Assembly: GCA_902767775.1 (NCBI GenBank)
Contig: CACXIP010000013.1
Span: 49,069-113,068 of the forward strand
DNA length: 64,000 nucleotides
Reading direction: 5' to 3'
Origin: an uncultured Prevotellaceae bacterium
GTDB taxonomy: Bacteria > Bacteroidota > Bacteroidia > Bacteroidales > Bacteroidaceae
Under the pieces are notes generated by a model, which did no database searches, was not told the DNA's origin, and saw only the letters and a list, made by a program, of their open reading frames with translations. Positions 16,998-24,622 of this stretch are shown here, piece after piece. Every line of letters starts with the position of its first letter. The stretch's first letter is position 1. A program made the position numbers and the translations under genes.

Positions 16998-17915
16998 ATG
17001 CAGTCAGACAAGAAAAAAGGGTCAAATGTTGTGGCCGCCTACCGCCGCTACCTGAAATTGCAGCGCAATTTCTCGCCAAACACGGTGGATGCCTATCTTC
17101 GTGACCTTCAGAAACTGCTCAACTATCTCGAGGGTGCCGGCATCACACCGACGGAGGCTACCCTCGACAACCTCCGCGAATTCGCCGCCGGTCTCCACGA
17201 CGTGGGCATCGGTCCGCGCTCGCAATGCCGCATCCTCAGCGGTGTGCGGTCGTTCTACCGTTTCATGTACCTTGACGGGAGGATGGAGAAAGACCCCACC
17301 GAACTGCTGGAGTCGCCCCAACTGGGTGACCATCTGCCCGAGGTGCTCACCACCGAGGAGGTGGACCTTATGGAGGCTGCCATCGACCTGACGAAATGGG
17401 AAGGTCACCGCAACCGAGCCATCATCGAGGTGCTGTTCAGTTGCGGACTGCGGGTCACCGAACTGGTCACGCTGCGGCTGTCGTCGCTCTACCTCGACGA
17501 GGGGTATGTGCGGGTGATGGGAAAAGGCAGCAAGGAGCGGCTGGTGCCCATCTCGAAAAAAGCGGTCGCCGAACTGGGTTGGTGGTTTGACGACCGCTGC
17601 CACATGGACATCAAGCCCGGTGAGGAGGACTATGTGTTTCTCAACCGCCGCGGAGCCCATCTCACACGAACGATGATTCTGATTATGATCAAACAGACGG
17701 CGATTGATGCAGGCATCACCAAGACAGTCAGCCCGCATACGCTGCGCCACTCCTTTGCCACGGCACTCCTCGAGGGCGGCGCCGACCTGCGTGCTATCCA
17801 GGCGATGCTGGGCCATGAGAGCATCGGCACCACAGAAATCTACACGCATATCGACATGACCACCCTGCGCCAGCAGATTCTTGACCACCACCCGAGAAAC
17901 ATCAGAAAAGATTAA
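16998..17915 (+). CDS. xerD: Site-specific tyrosine recombinase XerD
   Basis: 305 residues, the XerC/D length. The N-terminal SAM-like DNA-binding domain (about 10-95) is followed by the catalytic domain, whose residues are all visible: Arg152 in FSCGLRVTEL, Lys in MGKGSKERLVP, HTLRHSFATAL (His and Arg), GHESIGTTEIY (His) and the nucleophile Tyr282. XerC/D resolve chromosome dimers at dif. The chromosomal-type length, a housekeeping neighbourhood (next to aroQ) and the absence of nearby phage genes argue for XerD rather than an integrase. The related Bacteroidetes shufflon invertases are similar in size, so XerC or another role is not fully excluded. Confidence 0.9.
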   Translation: MQSDKKKGSNVVAAYRRYLKLQRNFSPNTVDAYLRDLQKLLNYLEGAGITPTEATLDNLREFAAGLHDVGIGPRSQCRILSGVRSFYRFMYLDGRMEKDPTELLESPQLGDHLPEVLTTEEVDLMEAAIDLTKWEGHRNRAIIEVLFSCGLRVTELVTLRLSSLYLDEGYVRVMGKGSKERLVPISKKAVAELGWWFDDRCHMDIKPGEEDYVFLNRRGAHLTRTMILIMIKQTAIDAGITKTVSPHTLRHSFATALLEGGADLRAIQAMLGHESIGTTEIYTHIDMTTLRQQILDHHPRNIRKD

Positions 17916-18089
17916 AGATTAAAAATTAAAGATTAAAGATTAGAATTAAAAAATTAAAAAATTGAGATTAAAACTGCACATTGAAGTGAAAAAACACCCC
18001 GTCCTTCATGTTCGGTATGTCGCTGTACACAGCGACACCCAATCCCCAAACAACCAATCCCCTAAACGACCAAACGACCAAACGACCAA
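17916..18089. repeat. Spacer with heptamer/octamer units and shared hairpin
   Basis: GATTAAA/AATTAAA heptamers follow the xerD stop, then a GTTCGGTATGTCGCTGTAC segment with an ACAGCGAC arm that repeats the hairpin at 2751-2780, then ACCAAACG octamers that end at the start codon of the next gene. Confidence 0.75.
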
Positions 18090-18569
18090 ATGACCAAAGA
18101 CTTAGAAGAACGTGTAAACCGTGCTGTGGAAAATTTCATGCAGGGTTATGGCTGCTGCCAAAGTGTGGTGGCGGCATTTGCTGATATCTATGGACTTGAT
18201 GAGACCATGGCCAAGCGCATCGCTGCCGGATTTGGCGGCGGTGTGGGCAGGATGCGGATGATGTGCGGTGCCGTTTCTGCCATTGTGATGCTCGTGGGTC
18301 TCGACTGCGGGCAGACAGAGGGCAGCGACCGCATGGGCAAGTCGGCGTGCTACAAGGTGGTGCAGGAACTGTTGGCTAAGTCAAAGGCTGACAATGGTTC
18401 GCTGATTTGCGCCGAACTCCTCGGACTGAAGGGTCCTGTGCCTGCGGGGCAGTATGTGGCATCGGAACGCACGGCAGAATACTACAAAACACGCCCTTGC
18501 GCCGCCAAAGTGGAGAGCGCCGCCAAGATATTCGCACAGTATCTGGAAGATAAGTATCACTGCAAATAA
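18090..18569 (+). CDS. C_GCAxxG_C_C family putative redox protein
   Basis: 159 residues. The conserved cysteine pattern that names the family is visible: QGYGCCQSVVAAFAD near residue 20, then the glycine loop AAGFGGGVGRMRMMCGAVSA (around 45-63), VGLDCGQTEG, and two later single cysteines (LICAELLG and TRPCAAK). These proteins are thought to be redox-active or metal-cluster proteins and are often encoded alone in anaerobes; no substrate is established. The leader is simple repeat, so no promoter could be placed. It is the last gene before the apparently acquired methyltransferase/nuclease cassette. Confidence 0.88.
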   Translation: MTKDLEERVNRAVENFMQGYGCCQSVVAAFADIYGLDETMAKRIAAGFGGGVGRMRMMCGAVSAIVMLVGLDCGQTEGSDRMGKSACYKVVQELLAKSKADNGSLICAELLGLKGPVPAGQYVASERTAEYYKTRPCAAKVESAAKIFAQYLEDKYHCK

Positions 18570-18623
18570 TGGGTTCAAAAATCAAAAAGACAAACAAAAA
18601 GTCCTGAATACAAATTATTTTAA

Positions 18624-18631
18624 TATCTTTG
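18624..18631 (+). promoter_or_regulatory. Candidate -7 element of the methyltransferase cassette
   Basis: TATCTTTG is an exact TAnnTTTG match 17 bases ahead of the methyltransferase start. No TTTG is found at the usual upstream distance, so it may need an activator or be weak. Confidence 0.5.
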
Positions 18632-18648
18632 CAATCAAATCATTCACT

Positions 18649-19788
18649 ATGGCCAATCAGAATCTTTCAGACGCAAAGAAGAAGAAGAACGATGAGTTCT
18701 ACACCCAGTTCCATGACATAGAGATAGAGGTCAATGCCTATCTGGAGTACGACCCTGATGTTTTCCGTGGAAAGACGGTGTTGCTGCCATGCGATGACCC
18801 GGAGTGGAGCAATTTCACCAAGTTCTTTGCCCAAAGATTTCAGGTGCTGGGATTGAAAAAACTCATCTCAACAAGTTATGCTCCTGACTCCAAAAGGTAC
18901 AAATATGGATATCAGCCATCCCTCTTTGAGCAAGAATCCCCCCAGTTTGACTTCAGCAAGACCCAGACTCATGGCAAGATTTTTATCGTAGATAGGGATG
19001 TCACTGGTGATGGTAAGGTAGACTATCAAGACCTTGAATGGCAATACTTGGAGGGTGATGGTGATTTCCGTAGTAGAGAGGTATGCCGTCTGCGAGATGA
19101 GGCTGACATTATCGTAACCAACCCACCTTTCTCGTTGTTCCGTGAGTTTCTGGAATGGATTGTGTCTGCCGGAAAGCAGTTCCTGATAATTGGTAACATG
19201 AATGCCATCACTTATAAAGAGGTCTTTCCACTGATAAAAAACAATAAAGCATGGATTGGAGCGACGGGGTTTGTCAGTGACATGGTTTTTGGTGTCCCGA
19301 AAGGAACGATAGTAAAAGAATCAGACAAGGCGAAAGCAGAAAGATTGGGTTATGTTGGTGATTATACTCGACTTGGAAATTCATGCTGGTTCACCAATAT
19401 AGACCATGGTCGCCGTCATCAGCCTTTATCATTGATGACATTGGAGGAGAATCTAAGGTTCAGTCGTCACAAGGAAATCAAAGGTCGCAAAGACTATATT
19501 CATTATGAAAATTATGATGCCATTGAGGTTCCATATACTGATGCCATTCCTTCTAACTATGAAGGAGTGATGGGTGTGCCTAAATCTTTTATGGATAAGT
19601 ATTGCCCAGAGCAATTTGAGATTGTTGGTTGTGCAGAGGGTGAATCAGGTCGGGAACTTGGATTAAAACCTTTTCCTAGAGAACTGAAAAAACTCAATCC
19701 AAGTTTACGTGATGGTCAACTTTACTATATGGAGAATGGCAGACCAGAAAAACCATATGCAAGAATCCTCATCCGTAAAATACAATAG
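18649..19788 (+). CDS. EcoRI-family adenine-specific DNA methyltransferase
   Basis: 379 residues from the ATG at 18649; the frame is open for 65 more codons upstream but those codons overlap the preceding gene and lack family features. The catalytic motif is NPPFSLF (Asn158 onward), characteristic of N6-adenine methyltransferases, and the N-terminus KKNDEFYTQFHDIE followed by VLLPCDDPEWSNFTKFF is typical of M.EcoRI-like enzymes. It should protect a specific DNA sequence by methylating adenine. M.EcoRI itself is shorter, about 325 residues. Downstream, three bases after the stop, lies a DUF262-HNH nuclease instead of an EcoRI-like endonuclease, which suggests a different restriction partner. 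Codon use is more AT-rich than in the neighbours, a sign of acquisition. Confidence 0.88.
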   Translation: MANQNLSDAKKKKNDEFYTQFHDIEIEVNAYLEYDPDVFRGKTVLLPCDDPEWSNFTKFFAQRFQVLGLKKLISTSYAPDSKRYKYGYQPSLFEQESPQFDFSKTQTHGKIFIVDRDVTGDGKVDYQDLEWQYLEGDGDFRSREVCRLRDEADIIVTNPPFSLFREFLEWIVSAGKQFLIIGNMNAITYKEVFPLIKNNKAWIGATGFVSDMVFGVPKGTIVKESDKAKAERLGYVGDYTRLGNSCWFTNIDHGRRHQPLSLMTLEENLRFSRHKEIKGRKDYIHYENYDAIEVPYTDAIPSNYEGVMGVPKSFMDKYCPEQFEIVGCAEGESGRELGLKPFPRELKKLNPSLRDGQLYYMENGRPEKPYARILIRKIQ

Positions 19789-19791
19789 CCT

Positions 19792-20955
19792 ATGAAAACT
19801 GAGTTAAGAACAGACATCACCATCGAGGAGATATGCAAGGGTTTCCACTACAATGAACTTGAGGGCAAAGGACTCTTTGGAATGTCAGGTCGCCTGACCA
19901 TCCAGCCGGAGTATCAGCGCAACTACATCTATTGTGATGGGAAGAAGGATGTGGCGGTGATAGATTCAGTGTTGAAAGGCTATCCCATCGGCCTGATGTA
20001 TTTCAACAAGGTCGGTGAAGACCGATATGAGGTGCTGGATGGGCAGCAGCGCATCACATCCATAGGAAGATTTGTTGAGGGCAAACTGAGCATCATTGAT
20101 AGCAATGGCATCCCCCAAACCATAGGCAGCATGGCTGAGGATTTGAGGCAGAGAATACTGGAAACAAAGCTGCTTGTTTACATATGCGAGGGTACGGAAA
20201 CGGAAATCAAGGAATGGCTGCGGACAGTCAACATTGCTGGTGTTCCCCTGAAGGAACAAGAATTGCTCAATGCAGTATTCAGTGGTCCTTTTGTTTCTTT
20301 GGCAAAGGCTGAGTTCAGCAACTCAAACAACAGCCATGTGCAGATAAGAAGCCACTTCATCAGTGGAGCAGTCAATCGTCAGGATTATCTGGCCACTGCA
20401 TTGGCATGGGTCAGCAAGGGTGAAGTGGCTACCTACATGAGCCAGCATCGATACGACAACAACATCAATGAACTGAAATGGTATTTTGATGCAGTCCTTG
20501 GATGGGTGAATAGTGTTTTCCCAACTCTCTATCCAGAAATGAAGGGAAGGGACTGGGGCACATTGTATGAGAAATACCACAATCAACCATACGACCCCAC
20601 CTTCGTGGATGAGAGAGTATCTGCCCTGATGGATGACCCTCAGGTCACTGATAGGAAGGGAATCTTTGAATATGTACTGGGTGGAGAGCAAGACACCAAA
20701 TTGCTAAACATCCGGGTGTTTGATGACAAGACCAAACGTCAGGTCTACAAGATGCAGACCGACAAGGCAAAGGCAGAGGGAGTCAGCAACTGCCCATATT
20801 GTGCCATCGGTGCCGATGCTTCTAGAGCAAGGATTTGGAAACTGGCTGAGATGGATGCCGACCATGTGTCTGCATGGTCAAAAGGTGGCTCCACCGACAT
20901 CGATAACTGCCAAATGCTCTGCAAGACCCACAATAGGGCAAAGGGGAATAAGTGA
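19792..20955 (+). CDS. DUF262 and HNH nuclease, probable restriction partner
   Basis: 387 residues. The N-terminal half is a DUF262 (GmrS/ParB-Srx-like) domain with the signature LDGQQRITS (Asp83-Arg87), which in GmrSD and SspE binds or hydrolyses nucleotide. The C-terminus is a compact HNH domain: zinc cysteines CPYC (334-337), the catalytic pair Asp357-His358, Asn372, then Cys377 and His380. GmrSD, BrxU and SspE end in a larger DUF1524-type HNH domain, whereas here the nuclease is a short McrA-like HNH, so this is a different domain pairing. The gene begins three bases after the methyltransferase stop, so the two form a modification and cleavage pair. Whether it cuts unmethylated DNA (type II-like) or foreign modified DNA (type IV-like) cannot be told. 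Confidence 0.82.
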   Translation: MKTELRTDITIEEICKGFHYNELEGKGLFGMSGRLTIQPEYQRNYIYCDGKKDVAVIDSVLKGYPIGLMYFNKVGEDRYEVLDGQQRITSIGRFVEGKLSIIDSNGIPQTIGSMAEDLRQRILETKLLVYICEGTETEIKEWLRTVNIAGVPLKEQELLNAVFSGPFVSLAKAEFSNSNNSHVQIRSHFISGAVNRQDYLATALAWVSKGEVATYMSQHRYDNNINELKWYFDAVLGWVNSVFPTLYPEMKGRDWGTLYEKYHNQPYDPTFVDERVSALMDDPQVTDRKGIFEYVLGGEQDTKLLNIRVFDDKTKRQVYKMQTDKAKAEGVSNCPYCAIGADASRARIWKLAEMDADHVSAWSKGGSTDIDNCQMLCKTHNRAKGNK

Positions 20956-20983
20956 TACAAAATGCAATGATAATGGTAAGAGC

Positions 20984-21460
20984 ATGAGATACAATTATAA
21001 AGAGATTTTTTCTACTATAGAATATAAGATGCTAGTATGGTATGGCTACGACTATAAAATACAAATATCAGAATATAAAAAACTCAAAGAAGCATTTAAT
21101 ATATTAGATAATAAGGAAGAAATAGATTTTAAAGAGGAAATAAACAATATATACTCACCAGGAATATGGAGAACTCTTTTGGATTTGGAATGCATAGAAC
21201 ATTCCTCCTATGGAAAATATCAGATTTCAGAAAAGGGGGGGTATATAAAAGATACAAGAATGATTGATGACCTAATTAAAAAATCCAGAAAAAATTTATG
21301 GAAAGATAGGTGGGACACTACAAAACTCTTTGCTTTCTTAGCATTTATAGTTGGGTCGATAATTATTGGATGTATTTTTAGTGATGATTCATCATCTGCG
21401 GCCTATTATGGTGAAGATTATGACTATGAAGACTATATGATAGATAGGGCATCAAGATGA
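20984..21460 (+). CDS. Unrecognised membrane-anchored protein of the cassette
   Basis: 158 residues from the ATG at 20984, 28 bases after the nuclease stop; upstream codons in frame overlap the nuclease gene and are out of character. I do not recognise the family. Residues 1-90 look like a small helical domain with a winged-helix feel (KYQISEKGGYIKD as the wing is typical of DNA-binding folds). Residues 114-132 (LFAFLAFIVGSIIIGCIF) form a single membrane helix, and the tail is acidic and Tyr-rich (YYGEDYDYEDY). The gene is strikingly AT-rich relative to all neighbours, which supports recent transfer. Its position makes it a candidate third component, perhaps a membrane sensor or effector, but that is speculation. 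Confidence 0.6.
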   Translation: MRYNYKEIFSTIEYKMLVWYGYDYKIQISEYKKLKEAFNILDNKEEIDFKEEINNIYSPGIWRTLLDLECIEHSSYGKYQISEKGGYIKDTRMIDDLIKKSRKNLWKDRWDTTKLFAFLAFIVGSIIIGCIFSDDSSSAAYYGEDYDYEDYMIDRASR

Positions 21461-21563
21461 ATCATATATGAGTCTTTAGTATTATTTTCCGAAATGTTGC
21501 ACCAAAACCAATATCAATAATCACAACTTATTGATTTTCAACAACATATCCGAGAAAAATCGT

Positions 21564-21634
21564 AGTTCCACCGGGAATCGAACCCGGATCTAATCTTTAG
21601 GAGAGACTTATTCTATCCATTGAACTATGGAACC
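21564..21634 (-). tRNA. tRNA-Arg (anticodon CCT)
   Basis: On the minus strand all four arms fold: acceptor GGTTCCA with TGGAACT (first pair G-U), D arm GTTC/GAAT, anticodon stem AGTCT/AGATT with loop CTCCTAA, T arm CCGGG/CCCGG with loop TTCGATT, and discriminator A. The anticodon CCT reads AGG. The CCA end is not encoded, as is usual in Bacteroidetes. It borders the acquired cassette, and tRNA genes are common insertion sites, though no duplicated tRNA end was seen. Confidence 0.95.
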
Positions 21635-21741
21635 AATCGGACTGCAAAGGTAGCGAAAACAATCCGAATGGCAAAACTTTTGCCATTTTCTTCTTCATTT
21701 TCTTGTCATTTCTCGTCACAAGCCACTTTTTTCGGTTTTTA

Positions 21742-21773
21742 TTTGGTATTGCGTTCGATTTGTACTACCTTTG
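21742..21773 (+). promoter_or_regulatory. Promoter for the rhamnose mutarotase gene
   Basis: TTTG (21742-21745), a 20-base spacer, then TACCTTTG (21766-21773). Both boxes are exact; the chosen ATG is 25 bases further on. Confidence 0.8.
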
Positions 21774-21797
21774 GCTTCAACTAAAACAACTCTACTT

Positions 21798-22115
21798 ATG
21801 AAACGATTTGCCTTCAAGATGTTCCTCAAGCCAGGCTGTGAGGAAGAGTACGCCAAGCGTCATGCCGCCATCTGGCCCGAACTGGTGAAAATGATTAAGG
21901 ATGCCGGCGTGTGCAACTACAGCATCTACTGGGACAAGGACACCAACATCCTTTTCGGCTATCAGGAATGCACAAGCGACACCAACAGTCAGGACACCTC
22001 CGACGTAGACCCCATCACCCAGAAATGGTGGGATATGATGGCTGACATCATGGAGGTGAACCCCGACAACTCACCCGTTTCCATACCGATAAAAGAAGTG
22101 TTCCATCTCGACTGA
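21798..22115 (+). CDS. rhaM: L-rhamnose mutarotase
   Basis: 105 residues, the full RhaM/YiiL length. It interconverts the alpha and beta anomers of L-rhamnose so that isomerase can use the sugar. The N-terminal strand FKMFLKPGCEEEYAKRH contains the active-site His, followed by HAAIWPELVKMIKDAG, CNYSIYWDKDTNILFGY and a Trp pair in TQKWWDMM, all family landmarks. The start MKRFAFKMF at 21798 is preferred over an earlier in-frame ATG because that one lies next to the promoter. The next gene cleaves acetyl groups from rhamnogalacturonan, so sugar release and uptake are plausibly linked. Confidence 0.93.
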   Translation: MKRFAFKMFLKPGCEEEYAKRHAAIWPELVKMIKDAGVCNYSIYWDKDTNILFGYQECTSDTNSQDTSDVDPITQKWWDMMADIMEVNPDNSPVSIPIKEVFHLD

Positions 22116-22293
22116 AAAGACTTTGTAATCAATTATATGATGACAAAAAATAAGTTGGGATTACTATCAACATATAATTATCATTTAATTGTTCATATAA
22201 TTACTATATACGATTATTATTCAATAATTGATGATTAATTCGTGATAATTCGTGTGAAAAAAACATGAAGAAATTATCTTTACATCTTTATCT

Positions 22294-23511
22294 ATGTCAT
22301 ATCTAAATAAACCATTTTTTTATCTTACAGTTCTCGCCATCTGGTGGCGCGGGCTCGTCATGCCTGCGATGGCGCAGACCGGCACCTTTGATGTGAACAT
22401 CACCCAACCGGCGTATTTCTCCGTGCAGGTGCCCGACGGCAACTACCGCGTCACGGTCACCTTGGGCAACAAAAAGCGGAAGGGTGAGACAGTGGTGAGG
22501 GCAGAGTCGCGCCGCCTGATGATAGAGAATGCCGTCACCCGCAAAGGCGAGAAGGCCGTTTACACCTTTTTGGTGAACAAGCGCTCACCTTCTTATATCG
22601 TGAAGACCGACAAGGGCGAACAGCGCGAGACAGTGCGCCTGAAAGAACGGGAATATGGCTATCTCAACTGGGACGACAGCCTCACATTGGAATTCAACGG
22701 TGCCGCTCCTGCGGTGAGCCGCATCATCATCGAACCCGATACCACCGCCACCACCATCTTCCTCTGCGGCAACTCCACCGTAGTGGACCAGGACAGTGAG
22801 CCGTGGGCAAGTTGGGGACAGATGATACCGAGATGGTTTGACACTTCCGTTGCCATCTCCAACCATGCCGAGAGCGGTCTCACCGCACGCACCTTCATCG
22901 GCGGCAACCGACTGGAGAAAATCCTCTCGATGATGCGCCCCGGCGACTATGTGGTGTGTGAGTTCGGCCACAACGACGAGAAGGAGCACCGCCCGGGCGA
23001 CGGCGCATGGTATCATTATGTCTACAACCTGAAGATTTTCATCGACAAGGTGAGGGCAGCCGGTGGAAACATCATCTTCTGCACCCCCACGCAGCGCCGC
23101 GCATGGCAGGACGACAACCGCCACATCAAAGATACCCACGGCGATTTCCCCGCCGCCATGAGAAGTGTGGCAGAGCGTGAGAATGTGCCTGTCATCGACC
23201 TCAACGGCATGACGCGCACCTTCTTCGAGACCCTCGGCTTCGAGGACAGCAAGAAGGCGCTCGTCCACTACCCGGCCAACACCTATCCCGGACAGGACAA
23301 GGCATTGGCCGACAACACCCATTTCAACCCCTATGGTGCCTACGAGGTGGCGAAGATGGTGGTGATGGGGATGAAGCAACTGGGTCTGCCCCTCGTCAGC
23401 CATATCCGTGGCGACTGGCAGGACTACAACCCTGCATCACCCGACGACCCCTCCGCCTTCAAGTGGTATGACGCCAAGAGCCACGACACCAGGAAGCCCG
23501 ACGGAAATTAA
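22294..23511 (+). CDS. Rhamnogalacturonan acetylesterase (SGNH/CE12-like)
   Basis: 405 residues with a signal peptide to about residue 28 (MPAMAQ). An N-terminal beta-rich domain (about 30-150) precedes the SGNH hydrolase. Catalytic features are FLCGNSTVVDQD (Ser161), the oxyanion loop around GHNDEKEHRPG, and DNTHFNPYGA (Asp340 and His343). This is the pattern of rhamnogalacturonan acetylesterases, which remove O-acetyl groups from galacturonate residues in RG-I. Such removal lets lyases and GH28 hydrolases act. It follows rhaM after a 178-base AT-rich spacer in which no complete promoter was found, so it may be read through from rhaM or have an activator-dependent promoter. Confidence 0.9.
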   Translation: MSYLNKPFFYLTVLAIWWRGLVMPAMAQTGTFDVNITQPAYFSVQVPDGNYRVTVTLGNKKRKGETVVRAESRRLMIENAVTRKGEKAVYTFLVNKRSPSYIVKTDKGEQRETVRLKEREYGYLNWDDSLTLEFNGAAPAVSRIIIEPDTTATTIFLCGNSTVVDQDSEPWASWGQMIPRWFDTSVAISNHAESGLTARTFIGGNRLEKILSMMRPGDYVVCEFGHNDEKEHRPGDGAWYHYVYNLKIFIDKVRAAGGNIIFCTPTQRRAWQDDNRHIKDTHGDFPAAMRSVAERENVPVIDLNGMTRTFFETLGFEDSKKALVHYPANTYPGQDKALADNTHFNPYGAYEVAKMVVMGMKQLGLPLVSHIRGDWQDYNPASPDDPSAFKWYDAKSHDTRKPDGN

Positions 23512-23527
23512 TGGGATGAAAGATGAA

Positions 23528-23709
23528 GGATGAAGGATGAAAGTTTATTTGCAAGTCCATAAATGGTTGTTTGCAAAACTATTAAACCTTCATCTTTCAT
23601 CTCTAATCTTTCATCCAAGGATGAAGGATGAAAGTTTATTTGCAAGTCCATAAATGGTTGTTTGCAAAACTATTAAACCTTCATCTTTCATCTCTAATCT
23701 TTCATCCAA
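23528..23709. repeat. Perfect 91-base tandem duplication
   Basis: Bases 23528-23618 are repeated without change at 23619-23709. The unit begins GGATGAAGGATGAAAG and ends CTTTCATCTCTAATC followed by TTTCATCC, so its ends are inverted repeats and each copy can form a hairpin. The second copy stops one base before the upp stop codon. The two genes are convergent, so a bidirectional terminator function is possible. Confidence 0.95.
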
Positions 23710-23710
23710 A

Positions 23711-24370
23711 CTACAGTTTATCTCCGAAGCAGAGGTCGCCGGCATCGCCGAATCCCGGCACGATATACTTGTGCTCGTTCATGCCAGGGTCGATGGCGGC
23801 GCACCAGACGGTGGTCTTCTCTTCGGGCATGGTGCGGCGGATGTGGTCGATGCCCTCGGGTGTGGCGATGACGCAGCACACATGGATACGTTTCGGAGTA
23901 CCTTTCGACAGGAATGCCTGATAGCCCAGTTCCATGCTGCCGCCCGTGGCAAGCATGGGGTCGGCGATGATGAGGTTTTTCTCATCGATGCTCGGTGTGG
24001 CGAGATACTCCACGTGGATGCCCACCTTGTGGTGCTCCTCGTCGACATACTCACGGTAGGCACTGACGAAGGCGTTCCCCGCGTGGTCGAACACGTTGAG
24101 GAATCCTGTGTGGAATGGCAGTCCGGCGCGGAAGATGGTGGCGAGCACGATTTTGTCGGTGGGCACGCTGACTCGTGCGATGCCCAGAGGTGTTGCCACG
24201 TCGCGCATCTCATAGTTGAGTGTCTTTGAGATTTCATAAGCCATCATCTCGCCGATACGCATGATGTTGTTGCGGAAGAGCAGGCGGTTCTTCTGATAGT
24301 CCTTGTCGCGTATCTCAGCCATGTACTGGTTGATGATAGAATTGTTGTCGCTTAGATTGATGATTTCCAT
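23711..24370 (-). CDS. upp: Uracil phosphoribosyltransferase
   Basis: 219 residues from the ATG at 24370. It makes UMP from uracil and PRPP, a salvage reaction. The PRPP-binding loop appears as LIIADPMLATGGSM and the uracil-binding end is YIVPGFGDAGDLCFG; FRAGLPFHTGFLNVF is also typical. Earlier in-frame codons run into the promoter module and are not used. The gene has its promoter inside a repeated hairpin module (24403-24433) that is shared with the metG upstream region. It is convergent with the acetylesterase, from which it is separated by the tandem duplication. Confidence 0.96.
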   Translation of the reverse strand: MEIINLSDNNSIINQYMAEIRDKDYQKNRLLFRNNIMRIGEMMAYEISKTLNYEMRDVATPLGIARVSVPTDKIVLATIFRAGLPFHTGFLNVFDHAGNAFVSAYREYVDEEHHKVGIHVEYLATPSIDEKNLIIADPMLATGGSMELGYQAFLSKGTPKRIHVCCVIATPEGIDHIRRTMPEEKTTVWCAAIDPGMNEHKYIVPGFGDAGDLCFGDKL

Positions 24371-24402
24371 ACTAATTATTTGATAAGGTGTTTCTTGTGG
24401 TC

Positions 24403-24433
24403 CAAAGGTACGAATAAGCGAGAGGAAAGCAAA
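24403..24433 (-). promoter_or_regulatory. upp promoter carried by a repeated hairpin module
   Basis: On the minus strand TTTG (24430-24433), a 19-base spacer, and TACCTTTG (24403-24410). The TTTG lies in one arm of the hairpin at 24424-24461, so the hairpin and promoter overlap. The spacer CTTTCCTCTCGCTTATTCG also occurs, with one change, upstream of metG at 56601-56619. Confidence 0.75.
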
Positions 24434-24494
24434 ATAAAAACCCAATTTTATTTTTCTTTCCCGAGTAAAAGTACCTTCGGCGAAGCCAAAGGTA
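24403..24494. repeat. Portable hairpin-promoter module between upp and GH3
   Basis: The module holds a stem with arms GGAAAGCAAAATAAAA and TTTTATTTTTCTTTCC (24424-24461) and a junction hairpin TACCTTCGGC/GCCAAAGGTA (24472-24494). In reverse complement it matches the middle module ahead of metG. At one stem position T-A here replaces C-G there, a paired change that keeps the stem. A second, more diverged half-module follows to 24550 and ends at the GH3 promoter. Confidence 0.8.
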
Positions 24495-24550
24495 GTGCTA
24501 AGCGAGAGCAAATATTTCGTCTTTTGCTTGCTATTTCACTTGGCTTGCAC

Positions 24551-24558
24551 TATCTTTG
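24551..24558 (+). promoter_or_regulatory. -7 element for the GH3 gene
   Basis: TATCTTTG is exact; the -33 position 20 bases upstream reads CTTG, one mismatch from TTTG. The start codon lies 64 bases downstream. Confidence 0.55.
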
Positions 24559-24622
24559 CTGACGCAATAGTATTGCTTGACACAAACAACATCCTTATTC
24601 ATACTCATAAAAACATCTATTA

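Noticed and set aside
16998-17915. XerD-type gene as a phage or transposon integrase
   Set aside because: Length and motifs fit XerC/D, there are no cargo or phage genes next to it, and it is divergent from aroQ with its own promoter.
18454-18648. 65-codon N-terminal extension of the methyltransferase
   Set aside because: It overlaps the C_GCAxxG_C_C gene in another frame, lacks family sequence, and a -7 element lies between it and the chosen ATG.
21564-21634. tRNA-Arg as the integration site of the methyltransferase cassette
   Set aside because: No copy of the tRNA 3' end was found at the other side of the cassette, and there is no integrase in it. The XerD-type gene upstream has housekeeping context.
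22116-22293. AT-rich spacer ahead of the acetylesterase as an RNA element or riboswitch
   Set aside because: Some short inverted words occur, but no stable fold with conserved loops could be drawn, and AT-rich sequence makes such pairs by chance.
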